Source: Phoronis australis
Taxonomy: Eukaryota > Phoronida > Phoronidae
NCBI GenBank assembly: GCA_002633005.1
Contig: NMRA01000200.1
Location: forward strand, 216,072 to 238,068
Reading direction: 5' to 3'
DNA length: 21,997 nt
Shown: positions 18,801-21,997 of the stretch, one piece after another
How positions within the stretch are numbered: the stretch's first letter is position 1
Layout: every line of letters starts with the position of its first letter
Position numbers and translations under genes: made by a program
The notes under the pieces: generated by a model
The model's database searches: none
What the model was told of the DNA's origin: nothing
The model's input: the letters and a program-made list of their open reading frames with translations, nothing else

Positions 18801-21608
18801 AGGTTCATCCTCACATACAGTGGCTATTAAGGAGAAGAATGCACCAGCGATCTACACAACAAAACAAAAAACATTCATTTATAGCATCATCAATCATCAC
18901 ATTAAAAAAGGTAACCCTATTCATGAGCTGAACACACACTGTTGAGACAGTCAAGTTAAGTATACCACATGGTAACTCTGCACAACTTAATTTTAAATTA
19001 GAACAAAAACTTTAGAATTAACTAGAAGTTGTCTGATTGACAGGCCATAATTTTGAGGAAGCTTACTGAAACATAAAATATAGACAAAATCTGTTAGTTC
19101 AGCCTAAAAAAACCCAGATTACTTCATGAAAAGATCCAATAGCTGTTTAAATGTGTTTTTCTTCTTTGTTGTTATAGTCAGTTGAATATTCATGCTCTCC
19201 AAGTTGAAAACAAGAACAGTGCAAAACATTGAAATGAGCCCACAACTGCACAGCAAACAGTATGTTTCTAGGAGTGTACTACATAAGAATCAATAAATTG
19301 GCCAATAGGTGAGCTCGTCCAAAAATGGGAAGATGCCATCTCCCTCATAAACACTTATTCGCCAAATTTCATGCCTATACATCCAGGAACTCCGAAGATA
19401 CAAAGGCAAAACAGGATTACACCTGTCAAATTGACAGATAGAGAAGAGGATGCCAAAAATCAGACTCTTAACTAATAAAAATGGCCACTAGGTGGGGCAA
19501 AATACAATGACACTTAAGATGAAACTAAAACAAATAAAACTCCCACTAAGGGGCACAGCCGTAATCAGATCCACCTGAAAGTCACTATCATTTACATATT
19601 TATTTACTTATTTGTTTATTTATTAATTCATTTACTTATTTAATATTGTAATAGTTACTATGACAGTAGCCCATCAGTTCTCACTGCTTTCCATGGGATC
19701 CTCATTCGTTATCACATTTGCAAACAGGGACCCAAGATTAAGTGGCAAAAACGTAAAACACTAAAATTGTCACTAAGGAGCATAACGGTAGTCGAATCTG
19801 TCCAAAAATCATAGTAGTCGCCAGGTGCCACCTCCACACATCTGCCACCTACAATGAAAATCCTCCCTGGGGCTTTGGAGATACACCAGCAGACAACGAA
19901 TGCCTAGACAGCGACGATGGCAATATGCAACCACCTAATAATGTAGATACATAACAACATACTTACTGTATAATTAAAATATTGGAAAAATAAATATCCA
20001 ACAGTATAACATCTGAATGTCATGGACACAGGTTTAATTGCATCTTACCATACTGTTAGGCAGCTTGAGTAACTTCCAGAATTTTCCATTACTTAGAACT
20101 TTCTCATATAGGTGTTCCACTAGTGACCGTTTGTCTGGTGGTACCAGGTGGATGAACATCTTGAGAGCCAAAAGGCTGGACATGATCACTCGATGATACT
20201 TGGACTCCATATCCTCGGCTGAAGTGATTCTATAAGATAAGATTCAACAAGAGTTAGAGAGCTACCACAGGGAAATAACGGCTATACTGAGATAAAATGT
20301 GAAATTCAAAATGAAGACAGAATAGAGGTTTGCAAATAATTAAATATGGTGTAATAACCTCATGCATAACAAGATTCCTGAAAGTAAAACAAAGACTACT
20401 GGAAAGATATATGAAGAACTTACTTGGAATCACTAAGAGTTTGCATCGTCTGATTGAGTAAGTTATCAGAGAGGTACTGAAAGGATAATATCAAATTATA
20501 ACAAGCATACAACTCTGATATATTGTTATGGAATTTCCATGGTCTTCCAGTGCTCAACACAACTCTCAGTTATCATATGAAGTCCTTGCCGAGAGTAAAA
20601 CATACAAAACATCAGGCAACACTAGTGAACAGAGACAACATGGTGGTTGTGGCTTGTGCGTATGATCAGATGTGCATTGAGAATATACTGAGTTGGCAGT
20701 CTATGCAGTATAGTTCATTCCCTTCTTCTGCTATAGCATGCTCTTAATTGAACAAGTTTTACTACTAACTGCTCCTCTCCATAATCCTATGCCCCATCTC
20801 TTCTGAACTCAAGTAGCTCATCAAGTAAGTAACTTACAACAGTGGTCCTAAACTAAACATTTTCAGGAAGTTGTATTCAAAATGCTTGGGGCAATAAACT
20901 TCAGAGTCACTCTTATCTTAATGTTTTGGTTCAACAGATTAGAGTCATTCGATAGAGTGGAGGTTTTCTGATCAACAATGGGCATGAACTTTCACACTTC
21001 TGGCATGAGCCAACCTAGATACATCTAGACTTACAGCTAACACTTCCTCTCTACAGAACATGACAGCATCAGCCTGTTTAGCTGGTGAGAAGGCAGCATT
21101 AAAAGCTGCAACAGCAGATGAGGCAGCTGGTGCGTAGGTGTCATTTTGCGCCACTAACCATCCACCCATTAACAACTTGAGGTGTGGTGCTATACCGCGC
21201 TCTACCTTCAGTACCAACTGCTCAAACGCTTTCTGAGTCAGTTCACGGACTCTTTTGTCATGATCCTGTAACAAAATAATTTAATGAATCTATACTGAAA
21301 AAACAAAACTGTTGGATCAAGGATTAATTATACAGTTAGTAAATTCTAATTTATCAGTTCTTTTTTTAGTTGAATTGAAGTTTTAGCAGGATTACACGTT
21401 ATTGAATAAGGTGTTCTGGTCCATTACAGTACACAATGAAACAACGGCATTGTATATGCATGTAATACAAGTATCAATTACCTTCAGTAAACTCATCAAG
21501 ACCACTTACCAGTATCAATTTGTTATACAGTCTTGGCCAGTATTGTAGAGTGGTCTTCACACAATCAACTGATTTTTGTTTACACAAGGATTCAAACTCT
21601 TGCAAAGC
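710..21608 (-). CDS. LTN1: Listerin E3 ubiquitin-protein ligase (partial at both ends, 27 exons in window)
   Basis: Listerin is the E3 ligase of ribosome-associated quality control. It acts in the cytosol, binds 60S subunits that still carry a stalled peptidyl-tRNA together with NEMF, and ubiquitinates the nascent chain through its C-terminal RING. Seen here in order on the minus strand are N-terminal HEAT-like repeats ([34 protein letters not shown]), a long divergent solenoid, C-terminal conserved blocks ([20 protein letters not shown]), an RWD-type domain ([19 protein letters not shown]) and a RING ([23 protein letters not shown]). The 27 exons sum to 4,983 bases with compatible phases. 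The 5' exons lie right of 21608 and the terminal exon lies left of 710, so neither the start nor the stop is visible. Identification rests on recall of human listerin; exon borders are my reading of GT-AG sites. Confidence 0.96.
878..1425 (-). other. Intron between exons 26 and 27, nothing recognised
   Basis: 548 bases with GT-AG borders. No repeat, RNA gene or coding block is visible. Confidence 0.6.
1426..1620 (-). CDS. LTN1: LTN1 exon 26 (RWD-type domain)
   Basis: 65 codons, both borders phase 0. It reads [20 protein letters not shown], then the pair [16 protein letters not shown] and [16 protein letters not shown]. Human has [20 protein letters not shown] and QWRNWMLQLSTYLTHQ. In listerin this RWD-type domain contacts the 60S subunit near the exit tunnel and positions the RING. 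The acceptor is TTCCTCAG and the donor GTTAGT. Confidence 0.96.
1661..1827. repeat. Dispersed repeat, copy 1 (with 4671-4846)
   Basis: The stretch from ctgtat through attaattgggtca to agaaag.tacat recurs in the same order and orientation at 4671-4846. It lies in the intron between exons 25 and 26. The rest of that intron (to 2386) holds nothing I recognise. Confidence 0.65.
2387..2474 (-). CDS. LTN1: LTN1 exon 25 (start of RWD-type domain)
   Basis: An 88-base exon encoding [20 protein letters not shown] and ending TKYYNMT. Human has SKYVSSVLSFQEISSVQ...NGMTV. The acceptor is CCTTTTCAG and the donor GTGAGG. It completes the phase-2 glycine codon from exon 24 and ends phase 0. It lies about 1.8 kb from exon 24 across a repeat-filled intron. 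Confidence 0.92.
2921..2946. repeat. Short inverted repeat at the edge of a repeat element
   Basis: TACTCTGCG at 2921-2929 pairs perfectly with CGCAGAGTA at 2938-2946 across an 8-base spacer. It immediately precedes a pyrimidine-rich TTCTTATTCTT tract and the diverged repeat units that follow, so it probably marks one end of that element. Confidence 0.7.
2947..3920. repeat. Diverged tandem-unit element with AGGTCATT/GGTGCA modules
   Basis: The landmark GCACCGG...GTCA.TT.GTG(C/G)AAAGGTCAT occurs three times, at about 3117, 3477 and 3881, giving periods of about 360 and 404 bases. Inside the units, AAACTAAAATTTTGAGC and TTCATTAGGTGCA or TCATTAGGTGCATTTT also recur. It has no open frame and is likely a non-autonomous repeat in the intron between exons 24 and 25. 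The ends are approximate. Confidence 0.75.
4312..4441 (-). CDS. LTN1: LTN1 exon 24
   Basis: 130 bases reading [20 protein letters not shown], then [20 protein letters not shown] and YCN plus two bases. The block ALIRLWWNN matches human AMVRLWWNS exactly where expected. The acceptor is TAATTGTAG and the donor GG|GTATGT. The frame stays open upstream of the acceptor but loses similarity there. Confidence 0.94.
4671..4846. repeat. Dispersed repeat, copy 2 (with 1661-1827)
   Basis: The partner of the copy at 1661. Shared landmarks include ctgaaagtag, attaattgggtca, atgtcgt and attttagtaaa. It lies in the intron between exons 23 and 24, whose remainder holds nothing I recognise. Confidence 0.65.
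4937..5075 (-). CDS. LTN1: LTN1 exon 23
   Basis: 139 bases reading [20 protein letters not shown], then [10 protein letters not shown], and ending SQNPDMTPS plus one base. Human has LRALYSMYLRKTKSLNKLL and FRLMPENP. The acceptor is GACTTTTTCAG and the donor G|GTAGGT. It ends in phase 1. Confidence 0.93.
5076..5915 (-). other. Intron between exons 22 and 23, nothing recognised
   Basis: 840 bases of AT-rich intron with GT-AG borders. I see no repeat, RNA gene or coding block. Confidence 0.55.
5916..6168 (-). CDS. LTN1: LTN1 exon 22
   Basis: 253 bases reading [20 protein letters not shown], then [14 protein letters not shown], and ending [15 protein letters not shown]. Human has LMPELPQYDQDN, LSPPAALMSLL and LTWKLILTFFKAASSQ. 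The acceptor is GGTTTCAG and the donor GTAAGT. It starts from phase 2 and ends phase 0. Confidence 0.95.
6441..6640. repeat. 21-bp minisatellite, nine full copies plus a partial
   Basis: The unit is cacttctaacacacccgtgg plus one base. Copies three and nine carry cgtgtg in place of cccgtg, and copies seven and eight end in gag. Because 21 is a multiple of three, long spurious frames open on both strands. It lies in the intron between exons 21 and 22. Confidence 0.95.
6670..6898 (-). CDS. LTN1: LTN1 exon 21
   Basis: 229 bases reading [20 protein letters not shown], then [20 protein letters not shown], and ending [10 protein letters not shown] plus AG. Human has KDQLLSHKLPARL and PVQIAVYHMLYK. 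The acceptor is GTGATTTCCAG and the donor GTAGTA. It is separated from exon 20 by a 1.6-kb intron rich in mobile-element remnants. Confidence 0.95.
7134..7300 (+). repeat. Diverged interspersed repeat, copy A
   Basis: Collinear with 8304-8455: cctcaaga.caggct, then tgtca.gg..agtca, then tgtcagttctt.cc, at similar spacing. It contains a 104-codon plus-strand frame (7009-7323), but that frame has no family resemblance and the partner copy does not keep it. Confidence 0.45.
7354..7624. mobile_element. MITE-like element with 15-bp terminal inverted repeats
   Basis: The left end catgcgcgcacccag (7354-7368) is the inverse of the right end ctgggtgcgcccatg (7610-7624) with one mismatch. Runs of G sit just inside both ends. 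No transposase is coded in its 271 bases. The outer CATG on each side may be a target duplication. The superfamily cannot be named from this. Confidence 0.7.
7975..8238 (-). mobile_element. Fragment of a non-LTR retrotransposon (C-terminal end of its polyprotein)
   Basis: The minus strand reads [20 protein letters not shown], then [20 protein letters not shown]. This is the pattern (L)TGH-C-x-L...H-x-x-x-x-G...C-x2-C...E-(S/T)-x-x-H-(L/I)-L-x-x-C-P found after the reverse transcriptase and RNase H regions of jockey-like LINEs. Upstream sequence is frameshifted and reverse transcriptase is missing, so it is a dead fragment. It lies in the intron between exons 20 and 21, on the same strand as LTN1. 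Confidence 0.65.
8304..8455 (+). repeat. Diverged interspersed repeat, copy B
   Basis: The partner of 7134-7300 in the same orientation. A third fragment may lie inverted near 7820-7855, where the minus strand reads gagaccaattttatagcag, close to gagaccaatttcataacag here. All lie in the intron between exons 20 and 21. Confidence 0.45.
8533..8689 (-). CDS. LTN1: LTN1 exon 20
   Basis: 157 bases reading [20 protein letters not shown] and ending [18 protein letters not shown] and FIQLA plus one base. Human has [38 protein letters not shown] is plain here. The acceptor is TTTTCATGCTCAG and the donor GTTAGC. The plus strand is also open across this stretch, but that is only an antisense shadow. Confidence 0.94.
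8690..9034 (-). other. Intron between exons 19 and 20, nothing recognised
   Basis: 345 bases with GT-AG borders; the plus-strand open frame at 8696-8920 has no recognisable content. Confidence 0.55.
9035..9179 (-). CDS. LTN1: LTN1 exon 19
   Basis: 145 bases reading [20 protein letters not shown] and ending [18 protein letters not shown]. It matches human NLSEASPEV...LAESEWDFIMCSMLAWLE, one of the strongest matches in the gene. The acceptor is TTATTTCAG and the donor GTAGGT. It ends phase 0. Confidence 0.94.
9481..9607 (-). CDS. LTN1: LTN1 exon 18
   Basis: 127 bases reading [20 protein letters not shown] and ending [12 protein letters not shown] plus AA. It matches human GGFGHLAIFNSCL and WKKEHEDIFLFSC clearly. 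The acceptor is CATTACAG and the donor GTGAGT. It starts from phase 1 and ends phase 2. Confidence 0.92.
9914..10031 (-). CDS. LTN1: LTN1 exon 17
   Basis: 118 bases beginning [20 protein letters not shown] and ending TNNIQSFH plus one base. The human counterpart is roughly EFSAQCIPALLGWTKKDL. The acceptor CTACCATCTCACAG has a long pyrimidine run, and the donor is G|GTAATG. A second in-frame-looking GTAATC lies 25 bases downstream but breaks the phase of exon 18. Confidence 0.8.
10115..10277 (-). CDS. LTN1: LTN1 exon 16
   Basis: 163 bases reading [20 protein letters not shown] and ending [11 protein letters not shown]. Human has [20 protein letters not shown] here. The acceptor is GTTTTTCCAG. 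Two good GTGAGT donors exist, at 10135 (phase 1) and 10115 (phase 0). Only the second pairs with the well-formed acceptor of exon 17; the first would need a 48-base intron with a poor acceptor. Confidence 0.78.
10562..10648 (-). pseudogene. Decayed tandem copy of LTN1 exon 15
   Basis: The minus strand reads [20 protein letters not shown] then IFNMLGGI, closely parallel to exon 15 ([16 protein letters not shown]). Over the 79 bases that align I count 16 differences. It has an acceptor-like TTCTAAG and a donor-like GTGTGT, but both are in the wrong phase. Joined to exon 14 it would read a TGA at once. It is best seen as a non-functional duplicated exon; a poison exon or an alternative exon is possible but unproven. 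Confidence 0.7.
10677..10781 (-). CDS. LTN1: LTN1 exon 15 (short, phase 2-2)
   Basis: A 105-base exon reading [20 protein letters not shown] and ending [10 protein letters not shown] plus AG. It aligns with human SREHGTLWSLIIAKLILSR. The acceptor is GATTGACAG and the donor GTAAGT. Both borders split an arginine codon in phase 2, so the exon could be skipped without a frameshift. A diverged copy lies just downstream at 10562-10648. Confidence 0.86.
10782..11799 (-). other. Intron between exons 14 and 15, nothing recognised
   Basis: About 1 kb. I checked both strands for listerin-like coding blocks and found none, and exon phases on either side agree without another exon. A lone CACGTGATC lies near 11273. 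Confidence 0.5.
11800..11905 (-). CDS. LTN1: LTN1 exon 14 (5' border uncertain)
   Basis: It reads [20 protein letters not shown] and ends KSLMESAIQ plus AG, corresponding to human LEKIIAELLYSLQWCEEL. The donor is GTATGC (phase 2). Two acceptors are possible. TGCTTTCCAG gives a start at 11921 and adds VSYSEV, and it needs exon 13 to end in phase 0. CTCTGAAG gives a start at 11905 and suits the strong exon 13 donor. The pairing cannot be settled from sequence alone. Confidence 0.75.
12247..12547 (-). CDS. LTN1: LTN1 exon 13 (complete copy)
   Basis: About 100 codons starting [19 protein letters not shown]. The join Q|WFEG matches human MQWLHRPLLEG. Later blocks are [20 protein letters not shown] and [12 protein letters not shown]. 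The acceptor CACTTCCAG is clear. The 3' end is uncertain: the strong donor GTGAGA gives 12247, while a weak GTTGTA donor would give 12272. Each choice needs a different acceptor in exon 14. Residues for the first 75 codons recur at 12926-13152. Confidence 0.82.
12758..12924. repeat. 41-bp minisatellite, first array (four copies)
   Basis: The unit begins aatactatacgaggacagcg and ends with tgtcacc-acgtgacc-aatctc. Copies two to four carry CACGTG; copy one has CATGTG. The array is cut by the N at 12925, so its true length is unknown. Confidence 0.95.
12926..13152 (-). pseudogene. LTN1: Second, truncated copy of LTN1 exon 13 next to an N
   Basis: This repeats the first 227 bases of exon 13, including the acceptor, at an offset of exactly 605 bases. 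It breaks off at the single N at 12925, with no donor and without the 3' part of the exon. Inside the exon I count two differences: one silent and one changing Gly to Ala (GALGFNV against GALAFNV). It is most likely the other haplotype left in the assembly. A true partial duplication is the alternative. Confidence 0.75.
13363..13608. repeat. 41-bp minisatellite, second array (six copies)
   Basis: The same unit as at 12758, and positioned at the same 605-base offset as the duplicated exon. The last two copies have drifted. CACGTG is kept in copies two, four, five and six, and is CATGTG in one and three. Confidence 0.95.
13791..13946. repeat. 32-33-bp minisatellite, five copies
   Basis: The unit starts aatagtacataaactctagt and ends taccctaatatt. 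The third copy has one change (aatagtaaat), the third and fourth are one base longer, and the fifth is cut short. It lies in the intron between exons 12 and 13. Confidence 0.95.
14011..14164 (-). CDS. LTN1: LTN1 exon 12
   Basis: 154 bases. The split arginine codon is followed by [20 protein letters not shown], and the exon ends [13 protein letters not shown]. It resembles human SLQVLLSAVDDLLNTLLES in position. The acceptor is ATTATTGTAG and the donor GTAACA. It takes phase 2 and ends phase 0, so exon 13 begins at a codon boundary. Confidence 0.84.
14165..14614 (-). other. Intron between exons 11 and 12, nothing recognised
   Basis: 450 bases. A 95-codon plus-strand frame (14344-14631) runs into exon 11 antisense and shows no family resemblance. 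Confidence 0.5.
14615..14768 (-). CDS. LTN1: LTN1 exon 11
   Basis: 154 bases beginning [20 protein letters not shown] and ending [12 protein letters not shown] plus two bases; human has LKNTWLSGVNLLVHQ here. Two donors compete eight bases apart. GTGAGC (exon end 14623) gives phase 0 and runs into a stop in exon 12. GTATTA (exon end 14615) gives phase 2 and keeps exon 12 open, so I chose it. The acceptor is TCCACCAG. Confidence 0.83.
14984..15065 (-). CDS. LTN1: LTN1 exon 10 (short)
   Basis: An 82-base exon encoding [20 protein letters not shown] and ending GNATLV plus one base. The helix-rich pattern resembles human ICDVAYNYFSSAKGCL. The acceptor is GTTTTTCCAG and the donor G|GTAAGT. The phase changes from 0 to 1, as exon 11 requires. 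Confidence 0.8.
15066..15887 (-). other. Intron between exons 9 and 10, nothing recognised
   Basis: 822 bases with GT-AG borders and no repeat or coding block that I can see. A single CACGTGATC occurs near 15831. Confidence 0.5.
15888..16027 (-). CDS. LTN1: LTN1 exon 9 (middle solenoid)
   Basis: 140 bases reading [20 protein letters not shown] and ending [12 protein letters not shown]. It sits at the place of human VERIIVRLHETLF. The acceptor is TCTATTGTAG and the donor GTGAGC. It starts from phase 1 and ends phase 0. Similarity is weak, so the call rests mainly on phase, splice sites and order. Confidence 0.8.
16028..16565 (-). other. Intron between exons 8 and 9, nothing recognised
   Basis: 538 bases of AT-rich sequence with GT-AG borders and no recognisable content. 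Confidence 0.5.
16566..16785 (-). CDS. LTN1: LTN1 exon 8 (middle solenoid)
   Basis: 220 bases starting [20 protein letters not shown] and ending [15 protein letters not shown] plus one base. The family is poorly conserved here, but [11 protein letters not shown] aligns with human ERWTLLSLVL. The acceptor is GTTTTTCAG and the donor GTGAGT. It ends in phase 1, which fits exon 9. Confidence 0.88.
17039..17924 (-). CDS. LTN1: LTN1 exon 7, unusually large (886 bases)
   Basis: The longest exon in the window, about 295 codons. It starts [12 protein letters not shown] and [10 protein letters not shown] (human ISAFFECLRFI) and ends LELLTMICK. The middle is a basic, variable linker ([17 protein letters not shown]) that corresponds to the KNGKVRFADEILESNKE linker of human. 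A later block, [16 protein letters not shown], matches HLRFLSTLLDSF. The acceptor is GCTCACCCAG and the donor GTATGA. The phase changes from 2 to 0. Confidence 0.95.
18175..18359 (-). CDS. LTN1: LTN1 exon 6
   Basis: 185 bases beginning [20 protein letters not shown], with [20 protein letters not shown] following, and ending NLLFNHLKT plus two bases. Human has DCWLHVNAKKSVFPKL and YPYLLPFISKLP at the same place. The acceptor is TGTTTACAG and the donor GG|GTAAGG. It ends in phase 2. Confidence 0.93.
18360..18677 (-). other. Intron between exons 5 and 6, nothing recognised
   Basis: 318 bases. The minus frame of exon 6 stays open into it, but residues upstream of the acceptor have no similarity to listerin. 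Confidence 0.55.
18678..18851 (-). CDS. LTN1: LTN1 exon 5
   Basis: 58 codons, starting [19 protein letters not shown] and ending [16 protein letters not shown]. This matches human RSAYFELVSALCQ...PALWEAVLYTLTTIE. The acceptor is TTGTGTAG and the donor GTAATG, both phase 0. The intron upstream of it (18852-20048) is one of the longest in the window and carries degenerate repeats. Confidence 0.93.
19310..19870. repeat. Degenerate repeat region in the intron between exons 4 and 5
   Basis: Short modules recur loosely: gccactaggtggggc (19483), cccactaaggggcacag (19543) and tcactaaggagcataacgg (19770), followed in two cases by gta(g/a)tc.gatc or tcgaatctgtcc. gtccaaaaat occurs at 19318 and 19800. 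This looks like an old, rearranged repeat. The remainder of the intron, 18852-20048, holds nothing else I recognise. Confidence 0.5.
19590..19644. repeat. Imperfect ATTT-type microsatellite
   Basis: A run of attt and tta tetramer variants (tatttatttacttatttgtt and onward), about 55 bases, with interruptions. Confidence 0.8.
20049..20229 (-). CDS. LTN1: LTN1 exon 4
   Basis: 181 bases; the split lysine codon is followed by [20 protein letters not shown], and the exon ends [11 protein letters not shown]. The human counterpart runs from AKFYRVVTCSLLALKRL to NKFWKYGKHS. The acceptor is TCTTATAG and the donor GTAAGA. It closes phase 0 after starting from phase 2. Confidence 0.92.
20424..20476 (-). 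CDS. LTN1: LTN1 exon 3 (short)
   Basis: A 53-base exon encoding [17 protein letters not shown] plus two bases of the next codon. It corresponds to human LQDHLIKETPDTLSD. The acceptor is CCTTTCAG and the donor AA|GTAAGT, and it ends in phase 2. It is too short to show up as an open reading frame and is found only by similarity and splice signals. Confidence 0.88.
20477..21034 (-). other. Intron between exons 2 and 3, nothing recognised
   Basis: 558 bases with GT-AG borders; no repeat or coding block seen on either strand. Confidence 0.5.
21035..21265 (-). CDS. LTN1: LTN1 exon 2 (N-terminal HEAT repeats)
   Basis: It encodes 77 codons starting [20 protein letters not shown] and ending MFCREEVLA. 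This is the best conserved N-terminal block of listerin, with [17 protein letters not shown] in its centre. The acceptor is TTACAG and the donor GTAAGT, both phase 0. The open frame continues about 60 bases past the donor into the intron without similarity to the family, so the donor and not the frame end marks the border. Confidence 0.95.
21510..21608 (-). CDS. LTN1: LTN1 exon 1 of window (N-terminal region)
   Basis: It encodes 33 codons beginning [11 protein letters not shown] and ending [12 protein letters not shown], matching the human segment around MQEF...LPYWPRIFCKISL. The acceptor is TTTTTTAG and the donor is GTAAGT. Both borders are in phase 0. Because the exon opens in the middle of the family's N-terminal region, at least one upstream coding exon (roughly 90 residues in human) must lie beyond the right edge. 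Confidence 0.92.
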
Positions 21609-21997
21609 CTAAAAAATCATAATTAAATAAGTAACTGTTATATTACAATAAACAATTGACAAAATACAAAACCCGACACTTTTTAGACTCTAAATAAACA
21701 ACATGCTTCCACTAATCAATGCTATATTACATTTTAAATAATGGTAATTCTCCACTCATTTCGCACAAAAATAATTGCCAATTTTTTTTTTCCATTTTTC
21801 AAAGGCTGATTGATTAGTTTACTGCAAATAAAGGAAAATTTGCCAAAAGTTTTTTATGATATCTACACAGTACAAACCATGCTAGAAATGGACTAAATTT
21901 TGTTAATCTTTATTTTTGTAGAGAAATTTGACAAAAGAGAATTCCAGTTATGGGGCATGTTCCATGCTCAATAATGGAAGAATTACCGCACAGTCTC
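21609..21997 (-). other. Intron 5' of LTN1 exon 1 of the window, nothing recognised
   Basis: AT-rich with homopolymer T runs. I looked for the preceding listerin exon (human LRKLSKKDVTTKLK region) and did not find it, so the 5' end of the gene lies beyond the window. Confidence 0.55.

Overview
The window is a stretch of animal nuclear DNA, AT-rich and intron-rich, and almost all of it is one gene on the minus strand: listerin (LTN1), the RING E3 ubiquitin ligase of ribosome-associated quality control. By reading the minus strand against the known family sequence and requiring GT-AG borders with matching phases, I can place 27 consecutive coding exons. The first visible one is at 21510-21608 and the last at 710-877. 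Together they hold about 4,980 coding bases, or about 1,660 codons, and stay in frame throughout. Human listerin has about 1,766 residues. The start of the N-terminal region lies beyond the right edge. The last exon, which should carry the final Cys-x2-Cys pair of the RING, lies beyond the left edge. No other protein-coding gene, tRNA, rRNA or CRISPR array is supported.

Layout from right to left, which is the direction of transcription. 21608-18175 holds the N-terminal HEAT-like repeats. 17924-17039 is one very large exon of 886 bases. 16785-10115 is the divergent middle of the solenoid, interrupted by tandem repeats and by a probable assembly artefact at 12.3-13.5 kb. 10031-4312 holds the C-terminal solenoid, including the conserved blocks ending in RLWWN. 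2474-1426 is the RWD-type domain, and 877-710 is most of the RING.

The introns carry the repeats. These are a palindromic 51-bp tandem unit (1-102), a diverged element with repeated AGGTCATT/GGTGCA modules (about 2920-3920), a 21-bp minisatellite (6441-6640), a MITE-like element (7354-7624), a piece of a non-LTR retrotransposon (7975-8238), 41-bp minisatellites carrying CACGTG E-boxes (12758-12924 and 13363-13608) and a 32-bp minisatellite (13791-13946).

The organism is a metazoan and most likely a marine invertebrate. The sequence does not let me name the phylum. Features that deserve attention are a decayed tandem copy of exon 15, a near-identical duplication of half of exon 13 either side of a single N, the E-box minisatellite, and the palindromic units with compensating changes. 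I found no convincing new multi-gene system.
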